NCBI GenBank assembly: GCA_002478765.1
Contig: DLQO01000035.1
Coordinates: forward strand, 1 to 26,986
Origin: Flavobacteriales bacterium UBA7430
Lineage (GTDB): Bacteria > Bacteroidota > Bacteroidia > Flavobacteriales > UBA7430
Length of the DNA stretch: 26,986 nucleotides
Direction: 5' to 3'
Each line of letters begins with the position of its first letter. Position 1 is the first letter of the stretch. The notes under the pieces are model-generated. The model was not told the DNA's origin. It did not search any database and saw only the letters and a list, made by a program, of their open reading frames with translations. Shown piece after piece: positions 1-8,838 of this stretch. The position numbers and the translations under genes are program-made.

Positions 1-194
1 CATATCATCATTAAATAATAATAAATTACTGAAAATCAAAGACTTATATTATTATAAATATAGTTTAAATTAAAATGAAAACCTATTTATTCGTATAATG
101 AATAGGAACGATATGGTTTAAATGAACTGTTGAAAAATCTCAAATAGATGCATTCTAATAAAAATCTTAAGATATATTTTGTATATATTCGAAC

Positions 195-668
195 ATGGAT
201 GAATTTGAAAAAAATGCAGATGTAATCGTTGTTCACAAAATTCGTTCTGCTTGGTTCGAAATGTCTCGTATATTCAACACCATTGAAGGAATCTACGATA
301 TTACACTGCCTGTAGGGCTTACCTTGATGTCTATTTATGAAGATGACGGAACGCCTGTTACAAAGATTGCCCCTCGAATGGGTATGGAGCCTAACAGTCT
401 TTCTCGAATACTCAAATCGATGGAAAAACAAAACTTCATCCAAAGAAGTCAGGACAGCATTGACAAGCGTAGAGTCTTGGTGAAATTAACTGATAAGGGC
501 GAAAATGCCAGAAAGATTTGTATCGATACAGTGTTTAGGGTAAACAATGCGATGCTGGAAGGATTGGACCCAATCAAAGTCAAACATTTTAACGAAGTGA
601 TCAATTCATTTTCTAAATCCATGCCCAAAATATTGCAAGAGATCCAGGATGAATTTAAATCTTCATGA
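195..668 (+). CDS. MarR-family transcriptional regulator
   Basis: This 157-residue protein has the size and layout of a MarR-type winged-helix repressor. Helical ends (about residues 10-30 and 110-155) would form the dimer interface. A winged helix sits between them: the recognition helix is near residues 64-78 (PNSLSRILKSME), and the wing at 90-102 carries the family hallmark DKRRVLVKLTDKG. MarR proteins bind palindromic operators as dimers and usually release on a small ligand or oxidation; no ligand can be read from the sequence. The ATG at 195 follows an AT-rich leader. The stop lies only seven bases from the stop of the convergent large gene, so its targets are not obvious here and may lie left of the window. 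Family assignment is firm; regulon unknown. Confidence 0.9.
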   Translation: MDEFEKNADVIVVHKIRSAWFEMSRIFNTIEGIYDITLPVGLTLMSIYEDDGTPVTKIAPRMGMEPNSLSRILKSMEKQNFIQRSQDSIDKRRVLVKLTDKGENARKICIDTVFRVNNAMLEGLDPIKVKHFNEVINSFSKSMPKILQEIQDEFKSS

Positions 669-675
669 AGTATTT

Positions 676-3600
676 CTAAAGATTTTCACTGTCACTCCCC
701 CATTGCATTCTTTTTAAAAACTTTTGCATTTGTCTGAGGTTACCGATTTCATAACGGTAGGAACCTGTTTCATTTGTACCTTTCCTGTAGGACAAACGTC
801 TTGGGGATTCCACAATATGTTTGTTAAACTCCTTGTCAGAACTGATGATGCTCATAACGCCTCTCCGATAACTGAAAAAGTAATAGTCTTGTTCGGATAA
901 GTGTATGTATAAATTCATTTCATCCCCAAGTGACCGGGGTCGGATTTCGAGAACTCCCGAAACTTCCTTATCTATCTTACGACCTATGATGTTGCTGAGG
1001 GTCAAATCACCAATGCTAACAAAAGAGGCTGTTTTATGATCCCATTCCATACGAAGTTGGGGGAAATAGAACGTGTGCTTGAGTTCATCCGGTAAAAACC
1101 GTTTACCCTTCAGTTTTTTTCGGTTGTATTTTTTAAGTTGTTTAAGCCCCAGCATGTCAGCTAGCATTCTTTGGTGAAGCTCATCTGACTGATCAATCGG
1201 ATTGTAGTTAGAGGCTTTTTTTAAGGATTTTATGATGCGTTTGGCTGCCTTTTTATGTATTAAAAAATCGAAGCTTAAGTCTACAACTCCAGCAACAGAT
1301 TTTTTATCAAAATCAGAAAACAGCCACCCTTGCCCTCCCAAATTCAACAATCCTGAATTGGTCCCTAAATTAATTATTCCCTCAGAGTATAGCGAACAAG
1401 TTTCTGGATTGTATTTCGCAAAATTACCTGGTAAATATGAGTTTTCTATTTTCTCCTGAGAGCCAATGATGTATTGTCGCTCCAGGGCATCAAAATGAAC
1501 AAAACCCTTTACTTCGATTACCTCAAAATCATTGACGCGTTTCGGTCGACTTAGAAAAGCGGGATAACAGATTGTAGGACCGTGCGTTAACATTATCCCC
1601 GCATGCCACTGTTGTCTGTCGGTTAGCCGAATGCTCGGATTTAAATTGATAAATACATCTTCAGGATTAACGTCGTCTTTAAAGGGAATCCAAGCACGAT
1701 TTAAGGCCCCGCAAGCCAACTGTATGCGTGTGTCACCGTCAAAGTTTAAAAAATCCCTAGAACTGTTTAAGAGCACTCTACCTCTGAAACCAAAATAAGG
1801 GTCTAAACGAAAATTATCCGCTTCGTTAAGATAAGCAGAACCAAAAACAAAATCACCACTTTTGAAGAGTTTAGAAAAAGATATGTTTTGGATGCTGTCT
1901 TCAGAATGCTTGTAATCGAATACCCCTGAACCTTTAAATTCACTACCGCTAACAATGTCCAAATGTGCATCATAAAAATTGTATGGGTGGATGGTTTTAG
2001 AATCGACATTTATATTCGCATGGTTCAATGATTTCATTTTACCATCAGATAGAATAACGACTTTTGAGGAGTCTGGATATATGGTTACAGGATCCATGTT
2101 GATTTCACCCACACCATCAACACTCAACTCATAAGTCAATAAATCGTATTGAGCTCCCGAAGCTGAAAATTGAAGTGAATCCTGATATTGACCAATCGAT
2201 ACCAAATGAGCATCATCAAGATCAAATTGAGAGAATTTTAAATCTTCACCGCTTACATCCCACTCCATAAGCTCAAAATACAAATGATATTTATTCGGAA
2301 TTAATTCAAACCTAGCAGCGTCAGATAAGGTTTCAAAAGTTCCATAATCGTCCTCAAAACTAACCGCCGAGTATAAATCAGTTCCCCTAACAATCTTGCC
2401 ACTTTCTAAGTCATCAAACCAATTGAATAATGAATGATTTGCAGTGAAATCTCTGCTTTGAAGCAGAAAGTCATCGGAAGCCGAAATGGCATTGTCATAA
2501 TACAAAACTCCTTTTGCTTGTAGGGCTTTAGTTCCGAGAGTCATGGACCCATCAAAATCGTATTTCTCTCGATAAACCGTGTATGGTAGCTCTCTGTTTT
2601 TTGAGATCATTTTATTTTCAAATGCAAGCCAATTAATGTTTGCATCTTCTACATAAGCCTCAGGGCATTCCGTTGGTGCGCTTTGCTCGTATATGTGATG
2701 TGATTTAGCATGTGCAATGGCATGATAGGGATAAAAATATACAGAATCTGATACAGTAAGTGAATTTAAATAATAGATGGCACCTCGACCACGCAAACCC
2801 TTGTTGTCCAGATACAAATCATCCGTAAATTCTCCTCGCCCCTCATATGCGGGATATTTATCTTTAATTTTATGTGAGAAACTAAGTTGTAAGCTTTGAT
2901 TCAAACGCATTGTATCTTGGAAGGAAGGGAAAATTGTAGGAGCATTTAACGTCCCGGGAAATTCAAGATCATTGGTTTTAATAATCAAAAGGGAATCCAA
3001 TTGAAACGGTGCCGTTTGAAATGAAAATAGATCCCGTTCGTACACCCCACCTTTTATGTCATCGTAATAAATTTGAGCATGTTCAACACTGTGGATTTTC
3101 GGGAAATCCGATTGATCAGCCAAGCCGGATTTATTTTCTGGACCGTCGATAAACAAAAAACCTGTAATATCGGAGATGACTGTTTTAACGGTATCGGTAA
3201 TCTCTGAGCCATCCTTATTGATAATGCCTGAGGGTATTGAATACTTTAAGGAGTCGATTGCGTTGAGTTCAATATGAAATGAATCGTAAGTGAATCTCAT
3301 ACGCTTACCATAAACTCCAAAATGACCGGTCTGAACAATACCGTCAAACGTAAAATCTCTATTTTGATGAACACTTAAATTCCCATCGAATGGAAATATA
3401 GAGACGTCATTCGAATCGGATAACTCGACCATGTTTACTCCAAAAATATTGAGGTCTCCGGATTCAAGATCCATTCTTGCATAAGGGCGTTTATTACTTC
3501 TTGATACAACTCTCAAAGCATCATAATCTCGATAAGCCAACTTGGCATCTAAAAAATGAAATAATTTATTTTTGATTTCAATGCGTTCTCTCTCCATATC

Positions 3601-5085
3601 GTAATCAACAAAGCCAAGAACAGCAAAATTCGTCATCAACTGATGAGCGTCCTCTAATCCATAATTATAATAGTCAGCAATTTCAAACAACCAAAAGAAT
3701 CTTTCATCATCAAACGCCCTACTCATTGTTTTTAAAATGAATGCAGGATGGCGTTTACTCATGGTTGCTACATCCTGGTAACGAGAATCTTTGTAGTAAT
3801 CAAAAGATTCCAGAAGGGCTGGGTTTTGTGAAGGAGAACGGTCGTTACTGAAAAATAAAGCTGCAGAGTCTTTGTTCCAGCTCATCCGATCAAAGTAGCA
3901 ATCGAGTTTGTGATATGAAGATCGAATGGGACTCATACCAATCTCTTTCTTAGTCCTTTCAAAAGATATAATTTTAGAACTGTCGGAATAGTTTAAGTTT
4001 AATTGTGGGTGAACTATAGAGTCACGATTCCAATAAAGTTTGATTCTTGAATTCTCAGCGAATATTCGATGATCTTGCATCCTGTATCGTTTGGCAAATG
4101 CATGAATGAAGGGCGCATCATGGTTATGAAATGTTAACCGAACATTTCGTCCCTCGTTACCAAACATAAACAATCGCTTGCCTCTCAACTCGATCCTTCC
4201 TTCTGCATCAACATCCTCAAAAATATTTTTAAAATTTATGGAATCGTTATCGGAGACAAACGATGGGAAGAAAGCTCCATCACTTTTTGAATTTGCACTT
4301 AGCTTGTTCGTAAACACACCCATTAAGTTGGCTTGATCGTGCTTCAAAGAACCATGCAATTGAACGTTTTCAACTTTTAAGTAAGGTTCTCTAAGATCAA
4401 TAGAATAATCCTTGAATTTTACCCAAATTGAATCTTCTGGAATTCCATGTTTCATCCAATTACTTTGACCACCACGACCAACCCATTTGTGATTTAATAA
4501 ATCTAAATGGCCTTGTGTTTCATAGATCGTCAAAGTATCGAGTCTGGATTGACAAAGGAGTTTTAATTTACTTCCCGTGATTACAGGTATCGAATCGTTC
4601 CTGAAAATAAAATCACCCGATGCTATTTTCCATTGAAATGTTTTACCAGAATGGACAAGGCTGTCAACAAGGAATTCGGAACAGGAAGTGATGTAGGCTT
4701 TTGCCGTCTTGTGTTTGAAACTGGAAATGTAATTTACAGATGACTCTAAAAAAGCATCCAGATTCTCATCCTTCAAATGGCCGGCTCCGTAGTGATTTAA
4801 AAGTCTGAAAAATTCATAAAAGTCTTCCGCATCATTGAAACGCTTGCCTCTTAAATCGCGCATCAATCGATAAATAAATTCTTCTTGGAAATCGCTGTAA
4901 ACAGCATCTTCAAAATACGCAACGAACTGCTTGCCAGCGCGTCTATGATCTTTGTAATCGTTGTCCTTTATATCTTCTTTTACCTCTATAATAAATGCAT
5001 CTCTACCCCACTCTTCTTGAGCTATTGATACGCCTGTAAAGATCAGTGAAACAAAAAAAAGAAAACGAAGACTCATGAATGTCAA
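676..5085 (-). CDS. very large exported protein of unknown function
   Basis: An intact 1469-residue reading frame with an N-terminal signal peptide: a hydrophobic stretch (RFLFFVSLIFTGVSIAQ) with a probable cleavage site at about residue 23. Starts at 5085 and at 5076 (MSLRF...) are both possible. I recognise no family. The rest is rich in Asp, Tyr, Phe and Ser, looks mostly beta-stranded, and has no further membrane span, no T9SS C-terminal domain and no TonB-type plug. Short glycine-containing strands recur between about residues 750 and 1060 (YEGRGEF, LRGRGAIYY, LQAKGVLYY, FKGSGVFDY), suggesting a repeated beta fold of the AsmA/TamB or beta-helix kind; that is inference only. The last ~180 residues are more basic. 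It is probably periplasmic or outer-membrane associated. Gaps of 7 bp (to marR) and about 110 bp (to bshB1) make it a single-gene unit. Confidence 0.85.
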   Translation of the reverse strand: MTFMSLRFLFFVSLIFTGVSIAQEEWGRDAFIIEVKEDIKDNDYKDHRRAGKQFVAYFEDAVYSDFQEEFIYRLMRDLRGKRFNDAEDFYEFFRLLNHYGAGHLKDENLDAFLESSVNYISSFKHKTAKAYITSCSEFLVDSLVHSGKTFQWKIASGDFIFRNDSIPVITGSKLKLLCQSRLDTLTIYETQGHLDLLNHKWVGRGGQSNWMKHGIPEDSIWVKFKDYSIDLREPYLKVENVQLHGSLKHDQANLMGVFTNKLSANSKSDGAFFPSFVSDNDSINFKNIFEDVDAEGRIELRGKRLFMFGNEGRNVRLTFHNHDAPFIHAFAKRYRMQDHRIFAENSRIKLYWNRDSIVHPQLNLNYSDSSKIISFERTKKEIGMSPIRSSYHKLDCYFDRMSWNKDSAALFFSNDRSPSQNPALLESFDYYKDSRYQDVATMSKRHPAFILKTMSRAFDDERFFWLFEIADYYNYGLEDAHQLMTNFAVLGFVDYDMERERIEIKNKLFHFLDAKLAYRDYDALRVVSRSNKRPYARMDLESGDLNIFGVNMVELSDSNDVSIFPFDGNLSVHQNRDFTFDGIVQTGHFGVYGKRMRFTYDSFHIELNAIDSLKYSIPSGIINKDGSEITDTVKTVISDITGFLFIDGPENKSGLADQSDFPKIHSVEHAQIYYDDIKGGVYERDLFSFQTAPFQLDSLLIIKTNDLEFPGTLNAPTIFPSFQDTMRLNQSLQLSFSHKIKDKYPAYEGRGEFTDDLYLDNKGLRGRGAIYYLNSLTVSDSVYFYPYHAIAHAKSHHIYEQSAPTECPEAYVEDANINWLAFENKMISKNRELPYTVYREKYDFDGSMTLGTKALQAKGVLYYDNAISASDDFLLQSRDFTANHSLFNWFDDLESGKIVRGTDLYSAVSFEDDYGTFETLSDAARFELIPNKYHLYFELMEWDVSGEDLKFSQFDLDDAHLVSIGQYQDSLQFSASGAQYDLLTYELSVDGVGEINMDPVTIYPDSSKVVILSDGKMKSLNHANINVDSKTIHPYNFYDAHLDIVSGSEFKGSGVFDYKHSEDSIQNISFSKLFKSGDFVFGSAYLNEADNFRLDPYFGFRGRVLLNSSRDFLNFDGDTRIQLACGALNRAWIPFKDDVNPEDVFINLNPSIRLTDRQQWHAGIMLTHGPTICYPAFLSRPKRVNDFEVIEVKGFVHFDALERQYIIGSQEKIENSYLPGNFAKYNPETCSLYSEGIINLGTNSGLLNLGGQGWLFSDFDKKSVAGVVDLSFDFLIHKKAAKRIIKSLKKASNYNPIDQSDELHQRMLADMLGLKQLKKYNRKKLKGKRFLPDELKHTFYFPQLRMEWDHKTASFVSIGDLTLSNIIGRKIDKEVSGVLEIRPRSLGDEMNLYIHLSEQDYYFFSYRRGVMSIISSDKEFNKHIVESPRRLSYRKGTNETGSYRYEIGNLRQMQKFLKRMQWGSDSENL

Positions 5086-5195
5086 TTACAATTTACCTGG
5101 TATACAAATGAAAAGGGGAATAGTCATTCTAAACACCCTTCAAAAACAATCTATGATTGATTTAATTTGGTACTCAATCAAGTTCGTTATTAAGG

Positions 5196-5921
5196 TTAAA
5201 GCAAAACATCCAATCGGTTTATTCCGATTGGTTTATCACTTGTAAAACCTTCGGCATGATCCACCCCAATTAATCTGCCCAAGTCTTCAGCACGATAGCT
5301 AACAGAATCAATAAATTGCTTCGAAGATATAGGTGTTTGAGCTTCTTTGGAGTTTGGGTCAAAAAATTGAGAACTGTAGGCCATAACTGCCTCCAATTTT
5401 TGATTCATATAACCCGATACATCAATCACAAAATCAGGATCGATAGGTTTCCATTGAATGTAATGAAGTACTTGTTTGGGCCTCCAGGCTTTTTGAGGGG
5501 AACCATCGGATTCCGTCTCTATTTTAATCAATCCAGCTAAGAAACAAGCCGTAGAGACTAATGAGGATGCTCTTGGGTGGTCAGGATGCCTGTCATCAAT
5601 GGCATTACACAAAACAATATTCGGTTGATGCTTTCGAATTCTTTTGACAATTTCCATTTGGTATGCTTTATCGTCGGGAGACACAAAACCATCTTCAAAA
5701 CCCAAATTATCACGAAACTTAAGCTTCATGAGTTTTGCAGAGTGAGCGGCCTCTTCCAAACGTAATTTAGCGGAACCTCGGGTACCCAATTCGCCTTGTG
5801 TCAAATCGATTACACCAACAGAAAATCCAAGATCAATATGTTTAAGGATTGTACCGCCACATCCCAACTCTACATCATCAGGGTGAACACCAACGGCTAG
5901 TATGTCAACTTTATCAATCAT
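5196..5921 (-). CDS. bshB1: bacillithiol biosynthesis deacetylase BshB1
   Basis: A 241-residue LmbE/PIG-L-type zinc deacetylase. BshB1 removes the acetyl group from N-acetylglucosaminyl malate to give GlcN-malate, the second step of bacillithiol synthesis in the cytoplasm. The zinc-binding motif HPDDVELG starts at residue 13 and the second motif RHPDHPR at 111, so H13, D16 and H115 are the expected metal ligands. Length and overall sequence match BshB1 of Bacteroidota rather than the longer, more distant LmbE proteins. Its ATG overlaps the end of ettA by 8 bases (ATGATTGA), implying translational coupling. Bacillithiol is the main low-molecular-weight thiol in many Bacteroidota; bshA and bshC are not in the window. 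Confidence 0.93.
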   Translation of the reverse strand: MIDKVDILAVGVHPDDVELGCGGTILKHIDLGFSVGVIDLTQGELGTRGSAKLRLEEAAHSAKLMKLKFRDNLGFEDGFVSPDDKAYQMEIVKRIRKHQPNIVLCNAIDDRHPDHPRASSLVSTACFLAGLIKIETESDGSPQKAWRPKQVLHYIQWKPIDPDFVIDVSGYMNQKLEAVMAYSSQFFDPNSKEAQTPISSKQFIDSVSYRAEDLGRLIGVDHAEGFTSDKPIGINRLDVLL

Positions 5922-7602
5922 TCATCAATTTTTTGTACCGAATTCTTTTAGGTTGAGATATGCCTAAACGTTTCAATTTATTTTCTTCGTAATCGGAATA
6001 AGAACCTTCAAAATAATAAACTTCAGAATCACCTTCAAAAGCAAGGATGTGCGTGCAAACGCGATCTAAGAACCATCTATCGTGAGATATGATGACCGCA
6101 CATCCAGCAAAACTCTCCAATCCTTCTTCAAGCGCTCTTAGGGTATTTACATCCAAATCATTCGTTGGCTCATCCAACAACAAAACATTACCTTCTTGTT
6201 TTAAAGCCATGGCTAAATGAAGACGATTGCGTTCTCCTCCTGAAAGTACTTTAACTTTTTTATTCTGATCTTGTCCTCCAAAATTAAATCGAGACACGTA
6301 GGCTCTTGAATTGAGTTTTACGCCACCCATTTCAATATTCTCCATTCCATCAGCAATGTTTTCCCAAACCGTTTTTTCTGAATCTATAGATTCATGTTGT
6401 TGATCTACGTAGGATACTTTAACCGTTTCCCCGACTTCAAAAGAACCCGAATCGGGTTTGTCAAGTCCCATAATCATACGGAACATGGTTGTTTTCCCTG
6501 CACCATTTGGTCCAACAATACCAACAATACCTGCGGGAGGTAAATTGAAATTTAAATCTCCGTAAAGCAGTTTGTCTCCAAATCCTTTACTAACATTTTT
6601 AGCTTCGATAACATTCGACCCCAAACGAGGACCTGATGGAATGAAAATTTCTAGTTTTTGCTCTTTATCTTTCGTTTCTTGAGCAAGTAGTTGCTTGTAA
6701 TTATTCAAACGTGCTTTACTCTTTGTTTGACGTGCTTTGGGAGCCATTTTAACCCATTCCAACTCACGCTCAAGTGTCTTTTGTCTTTTAGAAGCATCTT
6801 TGTCCTCTTGAGCCAATCGTTTTGATTTCTGCTCTAACCAAGAAGAATAGTTCCCTTTCCACGGAATCCCTTCTCCACGATCCAATTCAAGAATCCAACC
6901 CGCAACATTATCAAGGAAATACCTGTCGTGCGTAATAGCAATCACGGTACCTTTGTACTGTTGTAGATGTTGTTCCAACCAATGAACAGATTCAGCATCC
7001 AAATGGTTGGTAGGTTCATCAAGTAAAAGAACGTCGGGAGCTTTAAGTAACAAACGACACAATGCAACTCTTCTTCGCTCACCACCAGATAAGTTTTTTA
7101 CCGGCGTATCTCCATCAGGGGTTCGCAATGCATCCATAGCTCGTTCCAGCTTGCTATCCAATTCCCAAGCACCCTTTGCATCAATAATGTCTTGCAATTC
7201 CCCTTGCCTATCGATAAGCTTTTGAAAAGCATCGGGGTCATCCATCACGTTAGGGTCTGCAAATTTATCATTGATGTCATTAAACTCATCCAAGACATCC
7301 ACTATATCTTTAACCCCTTCCCGAACAATTTCCATAACGGTTTTAGAATCATCCAATTGCGGTTCTTGCTCTAACAAACCAACACTAAATTCGTTGTCTG
7401 AGTATACTTCACCCTTAAAATCCTTGTCTAAGCCTGCTATGATTTTCAGTAATGTAGACTTACCTGAACCGTTCAATCCGATGATACCGATCTTGGCACC
7501 ATAAAAAAATGAAAGGTTGATGTTTTTAATGATTTGCTTCCCGCTTGGAATGACTTTGGAAACTTTATGCATTCCAAAGATGATTTTTTTATCGTCAGAC
7601 AT
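5914..7602 (-). CDS. ettA: energy-dependent translational throttle protein EttA (ABC-F)
   Basis: A 562-residue soluble ABC-F ATPase with two nucleotide-binding domains and no membrane segments. Walker A motifs are GLNGSGKST (about 42-50) and GPNGAGKTT (about 358-366). Signature motifs LSGGERRR (about 169) and LSGGERNR (about 452) are each followed by a Walker B ending LLLDEPTN. The linker contains the KAPKARQTKSKAR-like segment, here WVKMAPKARQTKSKAR, typical of EttA. EttA binds the ribosomal E site and gates entry into the elongation cycle according to the ATP/ADP ratio. Length and the paired motifs separate it from resistance-type ABC-F proteins. It is first in a two-gene unit with bshB1 and has a good -7 element 29 bases upstream of its ATG. 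Confidence 0.93.
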   Translation of the reverse strand: MSDDKKIIFGMHKVSKVIPSGKQIIKNINLSFFYGAKIGIIGLNGSGKSTLLKIIAGLDKDFKGEVYSDNEFSVGLLEQEPQLDDSKTVMEIVREGVKDIVDVLDEFNDINDKFADPNVMDDPDAFQKLIDRQGELQDIIDAKGAWELDSKLERAMDALRTPDGDTPVKNLSGGERRRVALCRLLLKAPDVLLLDEPTNHLDAESVHWLEQHLQQYKGTVIAITHDRYFLDNVAGWILELDRGEGIPWKGNYSSWLEQKSKRLAQEDKDASKRQKTLERELEWVKMAPKARQTKSKARLNNYKQLLAQETKDKEQKLEIFIPSGPRLGSNVIEAKNVSKGFGDKLLYGDLNFNLPPAGIVGIVGPNGAGKTTMFRMIMGLDKPDSGSFEVGETVKVSYVDQQHESIDSEKTVWENIADGMENIEMGGVKLNSRAYVSRFNFGGQDQNKKVKVLSGGERNRLHLAMALKQEGNVLLLDEPTNDLDVNTLRALEEGLESFAGCAVIISHDRWFLDRVCTHILAFEGDSEVYYFEGSYSDYEENKLKRLGISQPKRIRYKKLMND

Positions 7603-7630
7603 ATATGCTTGCTTTATTTACAATGTGAAA

Positions 7631-7638
7631 CAAATTTA
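7631..7638 (-). promoter_or_regulatory. -7 promoter element upstream of ettA
   Basis: On the minus strand this reads TAAATTTG, an exact match to the Bacteroidota -7 consensus TAnnTTTG, 28-36 bases before the ettA ATG. I see no good TTG -33 element at the usual spacing, so it is only a candidate. Confidence 0.4.
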
Positions 7639-7762
7639 AGATAAAAAAGGGTTTGCGCATGAAAATAGGTCTGATATCACTTAGACTCTTTATTGAACAA
7701 CAAGTTCTATACAATCCTAAAGTTTATATACCTGACAATCAATGCCAATTACTCAATTGAGA

Positions 7763-8836
7763 TTAGGCCCTTAGTCGAGGGTCTAAGAAATAATAGATGA
7801 CATCTGTTACAATGGTGATGAAAACAAAACATAGGGATAAGCATAAAACAGCTCCCATAACAAGGGGTAAGTCCAGATAATTTAAGGCATTAACGATTTC
7901 TTTACCCAAACCATTCCAACCAAAGATGTATTCAACAAAAACGGCACCAGCCAACATAGAAGCAAACCAACCGGACAAAGATGTAACTACAGGATTTAGT
8001 GCGTTTGGTAAGGCATGAGTAAATAAAATACGTAATGAAGATAAGCCTTTGGCCTTGGCCGTTCTAATGAAGTCTTCATTCATAGTATCTAACAAAGAGT
8101 TTCGAGTTAATTGCATGACAACGGCAAGCGGTCGGATACCTAAAGTAATGGCGGGTAAAATTAAATTTCTCCACGCAATGTATTCTCCAGTACCATAATC
8201 GTCAACCTCAAACAAGCTTCCCGTCATGGATAAACCCGTGTATTTTTGCCAAACAAATCCAAACAACCACGCCATAATAATGGCAGAGAAAAAGGATGGT
8301 AATGCCATTCCCAAGACAGAAACACTCGACAAAAAATGGTCGATGAACTTATGATGATACAAGGCACACAATAAGCCCAATAGAATTCCAAAAAACATGG
8401 CTATACCGATAGCACTGAAAGCTAGAATGAAAGTATTGGGCAAAGCATCAGAAATAATTTCACCCACCGAAGTTCCTTTGCGAACAAAGGATGTTCTCAG
8501 GTAAGGATACTTTACAGCAAGTTTAAATTCTGAAAATGTAATGGATGCAATGGTCTTGTATTGATGGTTCCCGATGTAGGTGAAATCATTCGGAGAAAGA
8601 GAGTGAATGGAAACTGGTGACAAATCATTGAGAAAAAGCAAATATTGCTCTTCTAGAGGTCGGTCGAAACCGTATTTTTTTTGAATGTTTAATCGCAACT
8701 GCTCATCGTCTCTCTGACCCAACATCATTCGAGAAGGATCACCGGGTAAAATAGAAAACAAACAAAAAACCAAACTTGCTACACCCCAAATGACTAGAAG
8801 TGTGTATGCAAATTTGTATGCAGCAACCCGAATCAA
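7763..8836 (-). CDS. ABC transporter permease, DppB/OppB family
   Basis: A 357-residue inner-membrane permease of the peptide/nickel importer class. It has the N-terminal helix followed by the FSILPGDPSRMMLG segment typical of DppB, then a ~60-residue extracytoplasmic insert (about 55-120). The membrane core follows, with the EAA loop DFIRTAKAKGLSSLRILFTH then ALPNALNPV that contacts the ATPase, and the C-terminal YYFLDPRLRA. The start is TTG at 8836, two bases after the stop of the DoxX-like gene; no upstream ATG exists without entering that gene. The ATPase, DppC-like permease and binding protein are not in the window, so the substrate is unknown and the partners must be encoded elsewhere. 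It closes the DUF1599/DoxX/permease unit. Confidence 0.88.
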   Translation of the reverse strand: MIRVAAYKFAYTLLVIWGVASLVFCLFSILPGDPSRMMLGQRDDEQLRLNIQKKYGFDRPLEEQYLLFLNDLSPVSIHSLSPNDFTYIGNHQYKTIASITFSEFKLAVKYPYLRTSFVRKGTSVGEIISDALPNTFILAFSAIGIAMFFGILLGLLCALYHHKFIDHFLSSVSVLGMALPSFFSAIIMAWLFGFVWQKYTGLSMTGSLFEVDDYGTGEYIAWRNLILPAITLGIRPLAVVMQLTRNSLLDTMNEDFIRTAKAKGLSSLRILFTHALPNALNPVVTSLSGWFASMLAGAVFVEYIFGWNGLGKEIVNALNYLDLPLVMGAVLCLSLCFVFITIVTDVIYYFLDPRLRA

Positions 8837-8838
8837 AC

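Noticed and set aside
1..194. RNA gene or partial gene at the left edge
   Set aside because: The sequence is AT-rich with no stable structure and no open frame of interest. TATATTTTG at 173-181 is one base off the -7 consensus spacing.
87..443. 118-residue minus-strand frame opposite marR
   Set aside because: It lacks any recognisable pattern and lies antisense to a well-supported MarR gene.
7752..7761. CTCAATTGAG palindrome next to the permease stop
   Set aside because: A 10-base palindrome without loop or T run is not a convincing terminator or binding site.
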